Both the position numbers and the translations under genes were made by a program. A DNA stretch of 64,000 bases from Metasolibacillus sp. (GTDB taxonomy: Bacteria > Bacillota > Bacilli > Bacillales_A > Planococcaceae), in assembly GCF_025291715.1 (NCBI RefSeq), contig NZ_JAMBIZ010000005.1, positions 1 through 64,000 of the forward strand. Direction: 5' to 3'. Positions 6,200 to 17,592 of the stretch are shown here, piece by piece. The stretch's first letter is position 1, and each line of letters begins with the position of its first letter. A model generated the notes under the pieces. The model searched no databases. It had not been told where the DNA came from and saw only the letters and a program-made list of their open reading frames with translations.

Positions 6200-8242
6200 A
6201 TGACAAGCTGTACAGAACCTGTAACGACATTGAAGGGAATCGGCAAGGAAACAGCAGAGCATCTACAATCATTACATATTGAAACAATTGGCGATTTAAT
6301 TTGGACATTTCCTTATCGGCATGAGGATTTTCGATTGAAGGATTTAGCTGAAACGCCACATAATGAGCGCGTTACAATTGAGGCAACGGTTGAATCGATA
6401 CCCTCCGTCATTTTTTTAGGGAAAAATAAACAGCGTTTAACGGTAGCTGTGCGTGCAGGGCGACATTTAGTAAAAGCGGTATTTTTCAATCAAGGCTATT
6501 TGCGACAACGGCTATTGCCAGGCACGCTTGTTACAGTAACAGGAAAATGGGATCGAGGGCGTCAAGTAATCGTTGGCTCCTCCGTCACATTTGGACCAAA
6601 AACGGAGCAAATAGATTTTGAGCCAGTTTATAGCTTGCGAGGCTTAATTCAACAAAAGCGCTTCCGTAAATATATGCGACAGGCACTTGATATAGTGGGG
6701 GATGTAGAGGATATTTTACCACCACAATTACGTTTAGACTATCAGCTAGTTGATATTCAAGAAGCGTTAGAGGGCGTGCATTTTCCAAAGGATGCCACGC
6801 ATGCAAAGCAAGCTCGTCGCCGCTTTGTTTACGAGGAGCTGCTTGAATTTCAATTGCGCATTCAAGCATTGCGTAAAAGTCGTAAGGAGGCGGAGCAAGG
6901 GCTTGAAATTGCTTATGATATTGACAAACTGCGTGCCTTTATTCAAACATTGCCATATGAGCTAACAGCTGCGCAAAAGCGTGTCGTTAATGAAATATGT
7001 AAAGACTTGAAATTGCCACAGCGGATGAATCGCCTTCTACAGGGAGATGTTGGTTCAGGGAAAACGGTCGTTGCGGCAATCGGCTTATATGCAGCAGTCA
7101 CAGCAGGCTATCAAGGAGCATTGATGGCGCCAACTGAAATTTTAGCAGAGCAACATGTGGAGTCACTGAAGGGCTGGTTTGAGCCAATTGGTGTGCGTGT
7201 TGCGATTTTATCAGGTTCAACAAAAACGAAAGAGCGTCGCCTTTTATTGGAGCAATTAGCTGCGGGAGAGATTGATATTTTAATTGGTACACATGCATTA
7301 ATACAGCCCGATGTGACATTCCATAAGCTTGGCTTTGTTATTACGGATGAGCAACATCGCTTTGGCGTAGAACAGCGCCGCATTTTGCGTGATAAAGGAG
7401 AGCATCCAGATGTGCTCTTTATGACAGCGACACCAATCCCTAGAACGTTAGCCATTACCGCATTTGGTGAAATGGATGTATCCATTATTGACGAGCTACC
7501 AGCGGGGCGTAAGGAAATCGAAACGCACTGGATGAAGGAGGAGCAGCTTGGTGCCGTGCTTTCTAAAATGCAGACAGAGCTTGCCAAGGGAAGACAAGCA
7601 TATGTCATTTGTCCATTGATTGAGGAATCTGACAAGCTAGATGTACAAAATGCGGTAGATGCCTATAATCATTTAACAGCATATTTTGCAGGGAGCTTTA
7701 CAGTCGGCCTCATGCATGGACGTCTGCATCCGACCGAAAAAGATGAAATTATGCGTGCATTCAGTAACGGTGAGGTACATGTGCTCGTGTCAACGACTGT
7801 TGTAGAGGTTGGGGTGAATGTACCGAATGCAACATTTATGACGATCTATGATGCGGAGCGCTTTGGTCTAGCGCAGCTCCATCAGCTACGTGGACGAGTT
7901 GGACGTGGTGAGCACCAATCGTACTGTGTTTTAATTGCGGACCCTAAATCCGATGAAGGACAGGAGCGTATGCGCTCCATGACGGAAACGAATGATGGCT
8001 TTAAATTAGCAGAAAAAGATTTAGAGTTACGTGGTCCTGGTGATTTCTTTGGTAAAAAGCAAAGCGGCCTACCTGAATTTAAAATGGCGGATCTTGTACA
8101 TGATTATCGTGCGCTAGATGTAGCAAGGCGGGATGCGGAGCGTCTTGTGCATAGTGAGTCGTTTTGGGAGGAAGAGGCATATGCACCGCTTCGTCATCGC
8201 CTTGAAGCATCTGGTGTATTGCAAGGGGAGCGCATTGATTAA
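6200..8242 (+). CDS. recG: ATP-dependent DNA helicase RecG
   Basis: The 680-residue protein is full length for RecG, which remodels stalled replication forks and Holliday junctions. The N-terminal wedge/OB domain spans about residues 1-200. The helicase core has Walker A (GDVGSGKT, near residue 280), DEQHRFG (motif II, DEQH), TATPIPRT, and a C-terminal RecA-like domain with RGRVGRG and the TRG-region ELRGPGDFFG. The start follows AAGGAGG at 8-9 bases. It is followed by the fapR operon with its own promoter. Confidence 0.97.
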   Translation: MTSCTEPVTTLKGIGKETAEHLQSLHIETIGDLIWTFPYRHEDFRLKDLAETPHNERVTIEATVESIPSVIFLGKNKQRLTVAVRAGRHLVKAVFFNQGYLRQRLLPGTLVTVTGKWDRGRQVIVGSSVTFGPKTEQIDFEPVYSLRGLIQQKRFRKYMRQALDIVGDVEDILPPQLRLDYQLVDIQEALEGVHFPKDATHAKQARRRFVYEELLEFQLRIQALRKSRKEAEQGLEIAYDIDKLRAFIQTLPYELTAAQKRVVNEICKDLKLPQRMNRLLQGDVGSGKTVVAAIGLYAAVTAGYQGALMAPTEILAEQHVESLKGWFEPIGVRVAILSGSTKTKERRLLLEQLAAGEIDILIGTHALIQPDVTFHKLGFVITDEQHRFGVEQRRILRDKGEHPDVLFMTATPIPRTLAITAFGEMDVSIIDELPAGRKEIETHWMKEEQLGAVLSKMQTELAKGRQAYVICPLIEESDKLDVQNAVDAYNHLTAYFAGSFTVGLMHGRLHPTEKDEIMRAFSNGEVHVLVSTTVVEVGVNVPNATFMTIYDAERFGLAQLHQLRGRVGRGEHQSYCVLIADPKSDEGQERMRSMTETNDGFKLAEKDLELRGPGDFFGKKQSGLPEFKMADLVHDYRALDVARRDAERLVHSESFWEEEAYAPLRHRLEASGVLQGERID

Positions 8243-8248
8243 AAATGG

Positions 8249-8304
8249 TTGCGTTCTTATTTTTGAAAATGTATACTGGTATTAGTACCAAGTTCTAATA
8301 CTAA
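8249..8304 (+). promoter_or_regulatory. fapR promoter with FapR-type operator
   Basis: TTGCGT (8249-8254), 17 bases, TATACT (8272-8277) forms a sigma-A promoter. Immediately downstream, TTAGTA (8282-8287) and TACTAA (8299-8304) form a dyad containing TTAGTACC and CTAATACTAA. This resembles the TTAGTACC-centred sites bound by FapR and is placed to block initiation. That predicts autorepression of fapR-plsX-fabD-fabG relieved by malonyl-CoA, as in B. subtilis. The half-site spacing is wider than the consensus I recall. Confidence 0.6.
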
Positions 8305-8324
8305 AAAGTAGGTGACAAGTGACG

Positions 8325-8903
8325 ATGAAAAGAACGAAAAAAGAACGCCAACAATTACTAATAGAAACAATCGCAGATAACCCATTCGTCACAGATGACC
8401 AGTTAGCTGCTAAATTTAGTGTTAGTGTACAAACAATCCGCTTAGATCGCATGGAGCTGGCGATTCCAGAGCTGCGTGAGCGCATTAAAGATGTCGCAGC
8501 AAAAAACTATGAAAACGAAGTGAAATCTTTACCTTTAGACGAAGTAATTGGTGAAATTATAGATATTGAATTAGATAAGCGTGCTCTTTCCATTTTTGAT
8601 GTTAGGGAGGAGCATGTCTTTCAGCGTAATGGGATTGCGCGTGGACATCATTTGTTTGCACAGGCAAACTCATTAGCTGTTGCAGTTATTAATGATGAAC
8701 TGGCTTTGACGGTTAAGTCGAGCGTTGTGTTTGTTAAGCCTGTAAAAGCAGGTGATCGCGTTGTTACAAAGGCAACAGTTCGTGCTGAGGATAAAATAAA
8801 AAATCGTACATATGTTGATGTGCAATCAACAGTAGATAATGAGGTAGTATTTATAGGTGAATTTGAAATGTACCGTACGAAAGGTGTAGGTGAAGCAACA
8901 TGA
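8325..8903 (+). CDS. fapR: Fatty acid and phospholipid biosynthesis repressor FapR
   Basis: The 192-residue protein has an N-terminal DeoR-like helix-turn-helix ([22 protein letters not shown]), a linker helix, and a C-terminal hot-dog domain with the conserved [20 protein letters not shown] segment that binds malonyl-CoA. FapR represses lipid synthesis genes when malonyl-CoA is low. The start is set at ATG 8325; the GTG at 8319 is too close to the AGGTGA site. It overlaps plsX by 4 bases, giving the operon fapR-plsX-fabD-fabG(-acpP). Confidence 0.96.
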   Translation: MKRTKKERQQLLIETIADNPFVTDDQLAAKFSVSVQTIRLDRMELAIPELRERIKDVAAKNYENEVKSLPLDEVIGEIIDIELDKRALSIFDVREEHVFQRNGIARGHHLFAQANSLAVAVINDELALTVKSSVVFVKPVKAGDRVVTKATVRAEDKIKNRTYVDVQSTVDNEVVFIGEFEMYRTKGVGEAT

Positions 8904-9904
8904 GATTAGCAGTAGATGGTATGGGTGGCGATCACGCACCGCAATCGATTATTGAAGGGGTATTATTAGCTTTAGATGATTTCCCGACAATTGAAATTCA
9001 ATTATACGGTCAGCAGGAAAAAATGGCTCCCTATTTAAAGGAGCATCCGCGTTTGACAGTGATTGATTGCTCAGAAGTGGTAGGTGGAGACGATGATCCA
9101 GCACGCGCTGTACGTCGTAAAAAGGACTCTTCCATGGCAAAGATTTTGGATGCTGTTGTGGCAAATGAGGCAGATGCTTGTTTATCAGCAGGAAATACAG
9201 GTGCTTTAATGGCTGGCGGTTTATACAAGGTAGGACGCATTGAAGGTGTTGCTCGACCAGCTTTAGCAACAACATTGCCAACAGTTGATGGACAAGGCTT
9301 TTTAATGCTTGATTTAGGAGCGAATGCAGAGGCAAAGCCAGAGCATTTACAGCAATATGCCATTATGGGTGATATTTATGTCAAAAAAGTACGTGCACAA
9401 AAAGCACCACGCGTTGGGCTACTAAATATCGGAACGGAAGATAATAAGGGCAATGAATTAACAAAAGCCGCATTTACTCTATTAAAAGAAACAGAGCTTC
9501 GCTTTGAAGGCAATGTTGAGGCGCGAGAGCTATTAAATGGTGTCGCTGACGTTGTTGTAACGGATGGCTTTACAGGCAATATGGTATTAAAATCATTAGA
9601 AGGCACGGCGGGTACAATTTTTTCGATGCTAAAAGGTGCATTAATGGCAACGACAAAATCAAAATTTGCGGCAATGCTTGTGAAAAATGATTTAAAATCG
9701 TTAAAAGATAAAATGGATTATACGGAATATGGTGGTGCAGCGCTTTTCGGCTTGCAGGCACCTGTTATTAAAGCACATGGTTCATCGAATGCAAAGGCGA
9801 TTTATAGCGCCATTAAACAAGCGCATATGATGGTAGAGCATGATGTTTGTGCAACGATTAAAGAAGCAATTGCAAAACAGCAACAAGTAAAGGAGAACGA
9901 CTAA
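8900..9904 (+). CDS. plsX: Phosphate acyltransferase PlsX
   Basis: The 334-residue enzyme makes acyl-phosphate from acyl-ACP, the first committed step of the PlsX/PlsY/PlsC phospholipid route on the inner face of the membrane. The N-terminal [14 protein letters not shown] is diagnostic, as are [12 protein letters not shown] and [13 protein letters not shown]. Length matches the family. It overlaps fapR by 4 bases and fabD by one base, so translation is coupled across the operon. Confidence 0.97.
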   Translation: MRLAVDGMGGDHAPQSIIEGVLLALDDFPTIEIQLYGQQEKMAPYLKEHPRLTVIDCSEVVGGDDDPARAVRRKKDSSMAKILDAVVANEADACLSAGNTGALMAGGLYKVGRIEGVARPALATTLPTVDGQGFLMLDLGANAEAKPEHLQQYAIMGDIYVKKVRAQKAPRVGLLNIGTEDNKGNELTKAAFTLLKETELRFEGNVEARELLNGVADVVVTDGFTGNMVLKSLEGTAGTIFSMLKGALMATTKSKFAAMLVKNDLKSLKDKMDYTEYGGAALFGLQAPVIKAHGSSNAKAIYSAIKQAHMMVEHDVCATIKEAIAKQQQVKEND

Positions 9905-10848
9905 TGACGAAAATCGCTTTTATTTTTCCTGGACAAGGCTCACAGCAAGTAGGAATGGGCGCACAATTTGTCGAAACAACAACAGCAAGCAAAGCCTTGT
10001 ATGAACGTGCAGACGAAGTGTTAGGCTTTTCTCTATCAAATTTAATGTTAAGCGGCCCGCAAGAGGAGCTAACATTAACATATCATGCACAGCCTGCATT
10101 ACTGACAACAGGTGTAATGGTTGCTAATAAAATTATCGAGGCAGGAATTCGCCCAGATTTTACAGCAGGCCACTCATTAGGGGAATATAGTGCATTTGTT
10201 GCCTCTGGTGTGTTAACATTTGACGAGGCGGTAGCGATAGTGCATAAGCGCGGCCTTTATATGGACGAGGCAGTACCAGCAGGGCAAGGAGCAATGGCAG
10301 CGATTTTAGGATTAGATGCAGAGCCTTTAAAAGCAGTTTGTGATACGGTTTCAGCACAAGGTGACGCCGTACAACTAGCAAATTTAAACTGTCCAGGGCA
10401 AATCGTCATTTCTGGTACAAAAGAGGGCGTTGAAAAAGCATGTGTAGCAGCGAAGGAAGCAGGCGCAAAACGTGCGATTCCATTAGTTGTAAGCGGACCT
10501 TTCCATTCAAGCCTAATGCAACCAGCAGCAGATAAATTAGCAGAAACTGTTGAACAATTAAATGTGCAGCCACCAACAATTCCTGTTGTCAGCAATGTTA
10601 CTTCTACACTACTGACAGATGCGGTAGCAATTCGTCGTGAAATGGTTGAGCAAGTCGTGAGCCCTGTTCTATGGGAGCAAAATGTGCGTACACTATTAGA
10701 GCAAGGTGTTACTATTTTTGTGGAATGTGGACCAGGTAAAGTCTTATCAGGCTTAGTGAAAAAAATCGACCGCACAGCACAAGTGTATTGTGTCTATGAT
10801 GAAGAATCATTACAAGCATTAGTAGATGCTGCGAAGGAGTGGGCATAA
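9904..10848 (+). CDS. fabD: Malonyl-CoA:ACP transacylase
   Basis: The 314-residue protein transfers malonyl from CoA to acyl carrier protein. Evidence is the N-terminal FIFPGQGSQ, the nucleophile elbow GHSLGEYSA (active-site serine near residue 90) and the catalytic histidine in GPFHSSLM. It is full length. It starts one base before the plsX stop ends, and its own stop overlaps the fabG ATG. Confidence 0.97.
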   Translation: MTKIAFIFPGQGSQQVGMGAQFVETTTASKALYERADEVLGFSLSNLMLSGPQEELTLTYHAQPALLTTGVMVANKIIEAGIRPDFTAGHSLGEYSAFVASGVLTFDEAVAIVHKRGLYMDEAVPAGQGAMAAILGLDAEPLKAVCDTVSAQGDAVQLANLNCPGQIVISGTKEGVEKACVAAKEAGAKRAIPLVVSGPFHSSLMQPAADKLAETVEQLNVQPPTIPVVSNVTSTLLTDAVAIRREMVEQVVSPVLWEQNVRTLLEQGVTIFVECGPGKVLSGLVKKIDRTAQVYCVYDEESLQALVDAAKEWA

Positions 10849-11591
10849 TGACATTACAAAATAAAACGGCTGTTGTAACAGGTGCATCACGTGGTATTGG
10901 TCAAGCTATTGCATTAGAGCTTGCTAAACAGGGCGCAAAAGTAGTTGTGAATTATAGCGGCAGTGAGGCGCGTGCACAGCAAGTTGTAGAGCAAATTCAA
11001 GCAGCTGGTGGCGAAGCAATTGCAGTACAGGCAAACGTAGCAGATTCAGAATCTGTTGCACAATTAATGAATAAAGCGTTGGAAACATTCGGCTCAATTG
11101 ATATATTAGTAAATAATGCAGGTATTACGCGTGATAATTTATTAATGCGCATGAAGGAAGACGAATGGGATGATGTGATGAACACAAACTTAAAGGGCGT
11201 CTTTTTATGCACGAAGGCTGTGACACGTCAAATGATGAAGCAGCGCAGTGGACGCATTATTAATATTTCATCTATCGTAGGGGTATCTGGTAACGCAGGA
11301 CAAGCAAACTATGTTGCAGCAAAAGCTGGTGTCATCGGCTTGACGAAAACGACAGCGAAGGAGCTAGCAAGCCGCAATATTTTAGTGAATGCTATTGCAC
11401 CAGGCTTTATTACAACAGATATGACGGATGAGCTATCTGAGGAATTAAAACAGGCAATGCTTGCACAAATTCCTTTAGCGAAGCTTGGGCAGCCTGAGGA
11501 TATTGCGAAAACGGTTGTATTTTTCGCTTCAGATGCAGCAAATTATATTACAGGACAAACGCTACATGTAGATGGCGGTATGGTCATGTAA
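10848..11591 (+). CDS. fabG: 3-oxoacyl-ACP reductase
   Basis: The 247-residue short-chain dehydrogenase reduces 3-oxoacyl-ACP using NADPH in each elongation cycle. It carries the TGASRGIG cofactor loop (residues 12-19), NNAG, and the Ser/Tyr-x3-Lys catalytic set in NISSIVG and NYVAAKAG. The ATG at 10848 follows AAGGAG and overlaps the fabD stop; the in-frame GTG at 10839 is inside the ribosome site region. Confidence 0.97.
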   Translation: MTLQNKTAVVTGASRGIGQAIALELAKQGAKVVVNYSGSEARAQQVVEQIQAAGGEAIAVQANVADSESVAQLMNKALETFGSIDILVNNAGITRDNLLMRMKEDEWDDVMNTNLKGVFLCTKAVTRQMMKQRSGRIINISSIVGVSGNAGQANYVAAKAGVIGLTKTTAKELASRNILVNAIAPGFITTDMTDELSEELKQAMLAQIPLAKLGQPEDIAKTVVFFASDAANYITGQTLHVDGGMVM

Positions 11592-11630
11592 GACTTATTT
11601 TACACTTTACTTTGAGGGGAGGTGACCAAT

Positions 11631-11867
11631 GTGTCTACAGTTTTAGAGCGTGTAACAAAAGTAGTAGTTGATCGTTTAGGCGTTGAAGAGAGCGAAGTAA
11701 AATTAGAAGCCTCTTTCCGTGATGATTTAGGTGCTGACTCATTAGACGTAGTTGAGCTTGTTATGGAATTAGAAGATGAGTTCGATATGGAAATTTCTGA
11801 TGAAGATGCGGAAAAAATCGGAACAGTTGGTGATGCGATCAGCTATATTGAAAGCAAAGTTAACTAA
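11631..11867 (+). CDS. acpP: Acyl carrier protein
   Basis: The 78-residue acidic carrier has the phosphopantetheine attachment serine in [15 protein letters not shown] (about residue 37). The start is a GTG at 11631, 6 bases after GGGGAGGTGA; the GTG at 11622 lies within that site. It lies 39 bases downstream of fabG and is followed by a strong terminator, so it ends the lipid operon, although the very strong ribosome site would allow higher expression than its neighbours. Confidence 0.96.
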   Translation: MSTVLERVTKVVVDRLGVEESEVKLEASFRDDLGADSLDVVELVMELEDEFDMEISDEDAEKIGTVGDAISYIESKVN

Positions 11868-11875
11868 CGAATACG

Positions 11876-11912
11876 GAGATATGTTTGTCATAGGCAAACA
11901 TATCTCTTTTTC
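11876..11912 (+). terminator. Rho-independent terminator after acpP
   Basis: GAGATATGTTTG (11876-11887) pairs with CAAACATATCTC (11895-11906) around a 7-base loop, then TTTTTC. Confidence 0.92.
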
Positions 11913-12011
11913 TTTTCGTAAAGAAAGGAAAATAATTATAGCCCCCCTTTGAAAAAACAGCTATTCCATTGTACACTTAAGAGTAGAAACTACTAGGAAG
12001 GCAGATTATGA

Positions 12012-12773
12012 ATGACGATAAGAAAAAAAGGAAGCCAGCATAAAGCAGGCACATTTTCAGAGAAAATAAAAAATCAATTCCAAGTTTTACAGCAAGAGCT
12101 CAACATTTCATTTCAAAATACCGCATTATTGTACCAAGCATTTACCCATTCATCCTATGTGAATGAACATCGACGCAAGCTATACACGGACAACGAACGC
12201 TTAGAATTTTTAGGAGATGCTGTATTAGAGCTTTCCGTCTCAAAATATTTATTTGAAAAATATCCACAAATGAGCGAGGGAGAGCTGACAAAGCTACGTG
12301 CCTCTATCGTATGTGAACCTTCTCTTGTTGTTTTTGCCAACGAGCTACAATTCGGGCAGTTCGTCTTATTGGGCAAAGGAGAGGAGCTAACGGGAGGTCG
12401 TGAGCGCCCTGCACTTTTAGCAGATGTTTTTGAATCATTTGTAGGTGCACTTTATTTAGATCAAGGTTTAGACAATGTTGTCACATTTTTAGAGCGTGTC
12501 GTATTTCCGAAAATAGAAGTCGGTGCTTTTTCGCATGTGATGGATTTTAAAAGCCAGCTTCAAGAAATGGTTCAGCAAACAAATAATGGACCACTTCATT
12601 ATGAAATTGTAGATGAAAAAGGACCAGCCCATAACCGTACTTTCGTTTCTCGAGTACTATTGAATGATCAGGAACTAGGAATTGGCTGTGGAAAGTCGAA
12701 AAAAGAGGCGGAGCAGCAAGCAGCTCAAAGTGCAATGAATGCGTTTAAGCAGCTAGAGCAGGAGGAGGCATAA
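12012..12773 (+). CDS. rnc: Ribonuclease III
   Basis: The 253-residue double-strand-specific endoribonuclease acts in rRNA processing and mRNA turnover. The signature [14 protein letters not shown] (about residues 58-71) holds the catalytic acidic residues, with a second acidic cluster in [14 protein letters not shown]. The C-terminal double-stranded RNA-binding domain spans about 175-245, ending in [13 protein letters not shown]. The ATG at 12012 follows AGGAAGG at 10 bases. smc starts one base after its stop. Confidence 0.96.
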   Translation: MTIRKKGSQHKAGTFSEKIKNQFQVLQQELNISFQNTALLYQAFTHSSYVNEHRRKLYTDNERLEFLGDAVLELSVSKYLFEKYPQMSEGELTKLRASIVCEPSLVVFANELQFGQFVLLGKGEELTGGRERPALLADVFESFVGALYLDQGLDNVVTFLERVVFPKIEVGAFSHVMDFKSQLQEMVQQTNNGPLHYEIVDEKGPAHNRTFVSRVLLNDQELGIGCGKSKKEAEQQAAQSAMNAFKQLEQEEA

Positions 12774-12774
12774 C

Positions 12775-15700
12775 GTGTTTCTGAAGCGACTAGAAGTAAT
12801 CGGCTTTAAATCTTTTGCTGAGCGTATAGGCATTGATTTTGTACCAGGTGTTACAGCAGTTGTCGGTCCAAACGGAAGCGGAAAAAGCAATGTTATAGAT
12901 TCAATTCGCTGGGTATTAGGAGAGCAATCTGCTAAGTCTTTACGTGGTGCAAAAATGGAAGATGTCATTTTTTCAGGAAGCGACTCAAGAAAGCCATTAA
13001 ATTTTGCCGAAGTAACATTAATTTTAGATAATCAAGATGAACGAATTGCCATCCCTTACACAGAAATTAGTGTAACGAGACGTGTGTATCGTTCAGGTGA
13101 GAGTGAGTATTTGCTAAATAAACAGCAATGTCGCCTGAAGGATATTACGGACTTGTTTATGGATTCAGGTTTAGGAAAAGAAGCATTTTCCATTATTTCG
13201 CAAGGACGAGTGGATGAAATTTTAAATAGTCGTCCCGAAGACCGTCGCCTTATTTTTGAAGAAGCAGCAGGTGTGTTGAAGTACAAGCAACGCAAAAAGA
13301 AGGCAGAATATAAGCTTGTTGAAACAGATGAAAATTTGCATCGCGTGTTAGATATTTTACATGAATTAAATAGCCGTTTAGAGCCGTTGCAAATACAAGC
13401 CTCAGCAGCGAAAGACTATTTGCGTATGACAGCTGAATTAAAGGATGCAGATATTGCATTAATTGCGCATGACTTAACAGCAAGCTACGCTTCATTGCAA
13501 GCAACGAATATAGAATATGAGAAGTTATCACAAACGGAGCAGCAGCATGCAGGTGAAATTGCTGAAAAAGAAAAACTGCTACGGGATATTCGTGCACAAT
13601 TAAAGCAAATTGATGAAACGCTAGATCAATCACAAGAAAAATTAATTGAAGCGAGTACAGAAGTTGAACGCTGGGAAGGGCGTAAAGCGCTTGTCAACGA
13701 AAAGCGCCAAAATGCGGAGAAGCATTTGCAGCAATTGCAATTTGCTTTAACAGAGGCGACAGAAGAGCAACAACAGCTTGCGCAACAGCAAGAGAAAAAT
13801 AAAGAGCAATTTACATTAAAGCAGCAGCAAGTACAGCAGCTAAAGCAAATGATTAAACAGCTAGAGCAATCATTGACAAAATCGGTAGCCGAAATTGAAG
13901 CAGATATCGAGCAAGCCAAAAACCATTATATTGATTTATTGAATGAAGAGGCGACTGTCAAAAATGAATTAAAGCATCTTGATCAGCAGCTAACACAGCA
14001 TCAGGAAACTGCTTTACGCATGACAGGTCGCTCTGCAGAAGCAGAAAAAGAGCTTCAGCAAATACAGGCATTAAAAAGAAGTGAAGTTGGACAATTAACA
14101 CAGTTAAATACAACATATCATGAACAAGCTAGACAGCTTGAAGCATTGCAAGCTCAAATTCATACAACGACGACACAGCTAGACGAAAAGCAATCCTTAC
14201 TTTATAAAGCATATCAGCATCAGCAGCAATTAAAATCTCGCAAGGAAACATTAGCTGAGCTTGAAGCTGATTTTTCAGGCTTTTTCCAAGGTGTTAAAGA
14301 AATTTTATTAGCACGTGAACGCAGCCAATTAACAGGAATTGTTGGCGCTGTTGCGGAATTAGTACAGATTGAAGGGCAGTATACGGCTGCAATTGAAACG
14401 GCTTTAGGGGCAGCATCACAGCATATTGTGACGGAAAATGAGCAGGATGCACAGCAAGCAATTGGCTGGCTTAAGCAACGTAGAGCAGGACGCGCGACAT
14501 TTTTACCTAAAACAGTGATGAAGTCACGTAAAATATATGCGCAGCAGCTACCACAAGCAGTGGAGCATCCCGCTTTTATTGCGTTTGCGGATGAATTAGT
14601 ACAGTTTGAGCATTCCAATCAAATCATTATCCAAAATTTGTTGGGTAACGTTATTGTAGCGAAGCATTTGCAAGGTGCTAGTCAAATTGCACGTCTATGC
14701 AATTATAAATATCGTGTTGTGACATTAGATGGTGATATTGTCAATGCAGGAGGCTCTTTAACAGGTGGTGCAATGAAACAGCAATCATCTGTATTTTCTC
14801 GTAAGCTAGAGCTTGATACACTTATTGAAAAATTGGCAGAGCTTGATAAAAATATTGTGGTAGCTGAACAAAATGTGACAAAGCTCAAAGCACAAGCTAC
14901 AACATTAAATGAGCAGGCGATAAGCTTGAAGCTTGCACAAGACACTTTGCAAAGCATACTGCAGGAGCATAAAACGAAAATTGTTGAACTTGAAGTGCAA
15001 GAGAAAAATTTACAGCAAACCGTTGCATTATCTACTTCAGAGCATAGCTCAGCTGCTTCACGCAAAGACCAGCTGATAACTCAGCAGCAGCAAGCACAGG
15101 AGCGCCTAAAGCAAATTACAACTGAGCTTACGGTGATTAATGAGCAAGTAGAACAGTTAACAGAGGCGAAAGTTTATAGTGATACACAAAAAGATGCTTT
15201 ACGTGAACAATCTGCTGAAAAGCGTTCACAGTTAGCTGTAGCGAGTGAACAGCTTACACAGCTACAAGCAACCGCTGCGGATATTACATTAAAACGCTCA
15301 AAATTGCAGCAACAGTGTGAAAATATTTCCCAAGAAATAAATTGGCTGCAATCTGAAGAGGGTTCAGGTCCAACCGTAGAGGAAATTGAAAAAGCATTAG
15401 TTGATTGGACAATGCAAAAGCAAAACGTGACAAATGCTATTCAGGTGGAGCGAGAGACAAGGGCCACATATCAACAACAATCAACGACACTGGAGCAAAA
15501 TATACAAGAATTATCACGTATTCATAAAAGCTTTGTGGATGCATTGCGTACATTAGAGTTGAAACGCAATCGCACACAATATGAGCTAGAAGCTTTAGAG
15601 CAGCAATTAGAGGAACAATACGAGCTAAGCTATACAGAGGCGACAGAAATAGCGATAGCAATTGATGATATTGAACAGTTGCGTCGAACAGTTCGCTTAT

Positions 15701-16347
15701 TAAAGCTATCTATTGAAGAGCTTGGACCAGTCAATATAACAGCAATTGAAGAATATGAACGTGTACAGGAGCGTCATTCATTTTTAACAGAGCAGCGCAA
15801 TGATTTAGTGGAGGCACAGGAAACATTGCAGGAAGCGATTAAGGAAATGGATGAAGAAATGAAGACGCGTTTTGCAAGCTCATTTGCAGCGATTCGTACA
15901 CAATTTAAAATTGTTTTCCGTGAGCTATTTGGCGGAGGGCAAGCTGATTTAATATTATTTGACGAAAACAATTTACTTGAAACAGGTATTGACATTGTTG
16001 CACAGCCACCAGGAAAAAAACTGCAAACTTTAAGCCTGTTATCTGGCGGAGAACGTGCATTAACAGCGATTGCACTACTATTTGCTATTTTAAAAACACG
16101 TCCAGTACCGTTTTGTATTTTAGATGAAGTAGAAGCAGCGCTTGATGAATCGAATGTAATGCGCTATAGTCAATATTTAAAAAAATTCAGTGAGCAAACG
16201 CAATTCATTGTCATCACACATCGTAAAGGTACGATGGAAGGGGCAGATGTATTGTATGGTATTACGATGCAAGAATCTGGTGTTTCTAAGCTTGTGTCGG
16301 TGAAACTGGAAGAAGTTGAATTAGTAGGTCAAAGGAGCGAGGCGTAA
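12775..16347 (+). CDS. smc: Chromosome segregation ATPase SMC
   Basis: The 1190-residue protein forms condensin with ScpA/ScpB and organises the replicated nucleoid. Walker A (GPNGSGKSN) is at about residues 32-40. Two long glutamine-rich coiled coils (about 165-500 and 670-1000) flank a hinge (about 505-665, with VGAVAELVQIEGQY and GGSLTGGAMKQ). The C-terminal head has the signature LSGGERALTAIALLFA and Walker B FCILDEVEAALDE. Translation starts at GTG 12775 after GGAGGAGG. It sits between rnc and ftsY with only a few bases on each side, the usual Bacillales order. Confidence 0.97.
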   Translation: MFLKRLEVIGFKSFAERIGIDFVPGVTAVVGPNGSGKSNVIDSIRWVLGEQSAKSLRGAKMEDVIFSGSDSRKPLNFAEVTLILDNQDERIAIPYTEISVTRRVYRSGESEYLLNKQQCRLKDITDLFMDSGLGKEAFSIISQGRVDEILNSRPEDRRLIFEEAAGVLKYKQRKKKAEYKLVETDENLHRVLDILHELNSRLEPLQIQASAAKDYLRMTAELKDADIALIAHDLTASYASLQATNIEYEKLSQTEQQHAGEIAEKEKLLRDIRAQLKQIDETLDQSQEKLIEASTEVERWEGRKALVNEKRQNAEKHLQQLQFALTEATEEQQQLAQQQEKNKEQFTLKQQQVQQLKQMIKQLEQSLTKSVAEIEADIEQAKNHYIDLLNEEATVKNELKHLDQQLTQHQETALRMTGRSAEAEKELQQIQALKRSEVGQLTQLNTTYHEQARQLEALQAQIHTTTTQLDEKQSLLYKAYQHQQQLKSRKETLAELEADFSGFFQGVKEILLARERSQLTGIVGAVAELVQIEGQYTAAIETALGAASQHIVTENEQDAQQAIGWLKQRRAGRATFLPKTVMKSRKIYAQQLPQAVEHPAFIAFADELVQFEHSNQIIIQNLLGNVIVAKHLQGASQIARLCNYKYRVVTLDGDIVNAGGSLTGGAMKQQSSVFSRKLELDTLIEKLAELDKNIVVAEQNVTKLKAQATTLNEQAISLKLAQDTLQSILQEHKTKIVELEVQEKNLQQTVALSTSEHSSAASRKDQLITQQQQAQERLKQITTELTVINEQVEQLTEAKVYSDTQKDALREQSAEKRSQLAVASEQLTQLQATAADITLKRSKLQQQCENISQEINWLQSEEGSGPTVEEIEKALVDWTMQKQNVTNAIQVERETRATYQQQSTTLEQNIQELSRIHKSFVDALRTLELKRNRTQYELEALEQQLEEQYELSYTEATEIAIAIDDIEQLRRTVRLLKLSIEELGPVNITAIEEYERVQERHSFLTEQRNDLVEAQETLQEAIKEMDEEMKTRFASSFAAIRTQFKIVFRELFGGGQADLILFDENNLLETGIDIVAQPPGKKLQTLSLLSGGERALTAIALLFAILKTRPVPFCILDEVEAALDESNVMRYSQYLKKFSEQTQFIVITHRKGTMEGADVLYGITMQESGVSKLVSVKLEEVELVGQRSEA

Positions 16348-16349
16348 TT

Positions 16350-17588
16350 ATGAGTTTTTTTAAACGATTAAAAGAAAAATTAATGGGCAATACAGAAGAA
16401 GAGCAACAGCAATTAGAGCAACAAGCGGAGGAGCAGGCTGACCTTGAAATAGTAGATGAAGAGCAGCAGCCTGAGGTATTGGAGGAAACTGCCATTCAAC
16501 AGGAGCAACCTGTTGCAATGGATGTAGTAGAGCCTATTATTGAAGAACAGCAAGAGGAAGTCATTGAGCAATCACAAGAAGTAGCGATTGTAGAAGAATT
16601 ACCTGCTGAAGAGCAAAAGCCATCAGCTTGGTCGATTACTCAAAAATTTAAAGCGGGTCTTGAAAAAACGCGCAACTCCTTTACTTCTAAAGTAAATGAT
16701 TTAGTTGCACGCTACCGCAAAGTTGATGAAGATTTCTTTGAGGAATTAGAGGATGTGCTGTTGCAGGCGGATGTTGGCTTTGAAACGGTAATGGAACTGA
16801 TGGATAAGCTACGCTTTGAGGTACAGCGCAAAAATATTAAAGATACAGATGGCATTCAAGCAATTATTTCAGAAAAGCTTGTTGAAATTTATGAAGCAGG
16901 CGAAGAAAATTTAACAACAATTAATATTCAACCAAAAGGTGAGCTAACAGTTATTTTATTTGTCGGTGTAAACGGCGTTGGGAAAACAACAACAATTGGC
17001 AAGCTTGCACATCGCCTAAAATCAGAAGGCAAAACAGTTGTGCTAGCAGCAGGTGATACATTCCGTGCGGGTGCAATTGACCAACTACAAGTATGGGGCG
17101 ATCGCGTTGGCTGTGAAGTGATTAAACAGGCAGAGGGCTCAGACCCAGCAGCAGTGATGTATGATGCAATTCGCGCAGCGAAAAACCGCAATGCGGATGT
17201 ATTAATTTGTGATACAGCAGGCCGTCTACAAAACAAAGTGAACTTAATGAATGAATTAGAGAAAGTACATCGTGTGATTTCACGTGAAATTCCTGATGCA
17301 CCACATGAAGTGTTACTAGCACTTGATGCTACAACAGGTCAAAACGCACTTGTTCAGGCGCAAATGTTTAAAGAAGCAACAAATGTGACAGGTATCGTTT
17401 TAACGAAGCTAGACGGTACAGCGAAGGGTGGTATCGTTCTAGCTATCCGTAACAAGCTACATATCCCTGTGAAGCTTGTCGGCTTAGGAGAGAAAATGGA
17501 TGACCTGCAGCCATTCGATGCAGAGCGCTATGTTTATGGACTATTTGCAGAAGGCTTAGAAAAAGAATTAGAACGAGTGGAAGATTAA
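16350..17588 (+). CDS. ftsY: Signal recognition particle receptor FtsY
   Basis: The 412-residue SRP-GTPase at the membrane accepts Ffh-ribosome complexes. An acidic, Glu/Gln-rich A-domain (about residues 10-90) is followed by the four-helix N domain and the G domain. The G domain carries [15 protein letters not shown] (G1), DTFRAGA, DTAGRLQ (G3) and [10 protein letters not shown] (G4). The acidic leader is longer than in B. subtilis FtsY, which has little of it. It starts 2 bases after smc and is followed by a perfect palindromic terminator. Confidence 0.96.
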   Translation: MSFFKRLKEKLMGNTEEEQQQLEQQAEEQADLEIVDEEQQPEVLEETAIQQEQPVAMDVVEPIIEEQQEEVIEQSQEVAIVEELPAEEQKPSAWSITQKFKAGLEKTRNSFTSKVNDLVARYRKVDEDFFEELEDVLLQADVGFETVMELMDKLRFEVQRKNIKDTDGIQAIISEKLVEIYEAGEENLTTINIQPKGELTVILFVGVNGVGKTTTIGKLAHRLKSEGKTVVLAAGDTFRAGAIDQLQVWGDRVGCEVIKQAEGSDPAAVMYDAIRAAKNRNADVLICDTAGRLQNKVNLMNELEKVHRVISREIPDAPHEVLLALDATTGQNALVQAQMFKEATNVTGIVLTKLDGTAKGGIVLAIRNKLHIPVKLVGLGEKMDDLQPFDAERYVYGLFAEGLEKELERVED

Positions 17589-17592
17589 GAGG

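Noticed and set aside
5991-6203. 70-codon frame just upstream of recG
   Set aside because: No good ribosome site, and it lies in a different frame from the better-supported decayed gene at 5822-6103.
7111-7635. 174-codon antisense frame inside recG
   Set aside because: Shadow frame opposite conserved helicase motifs.
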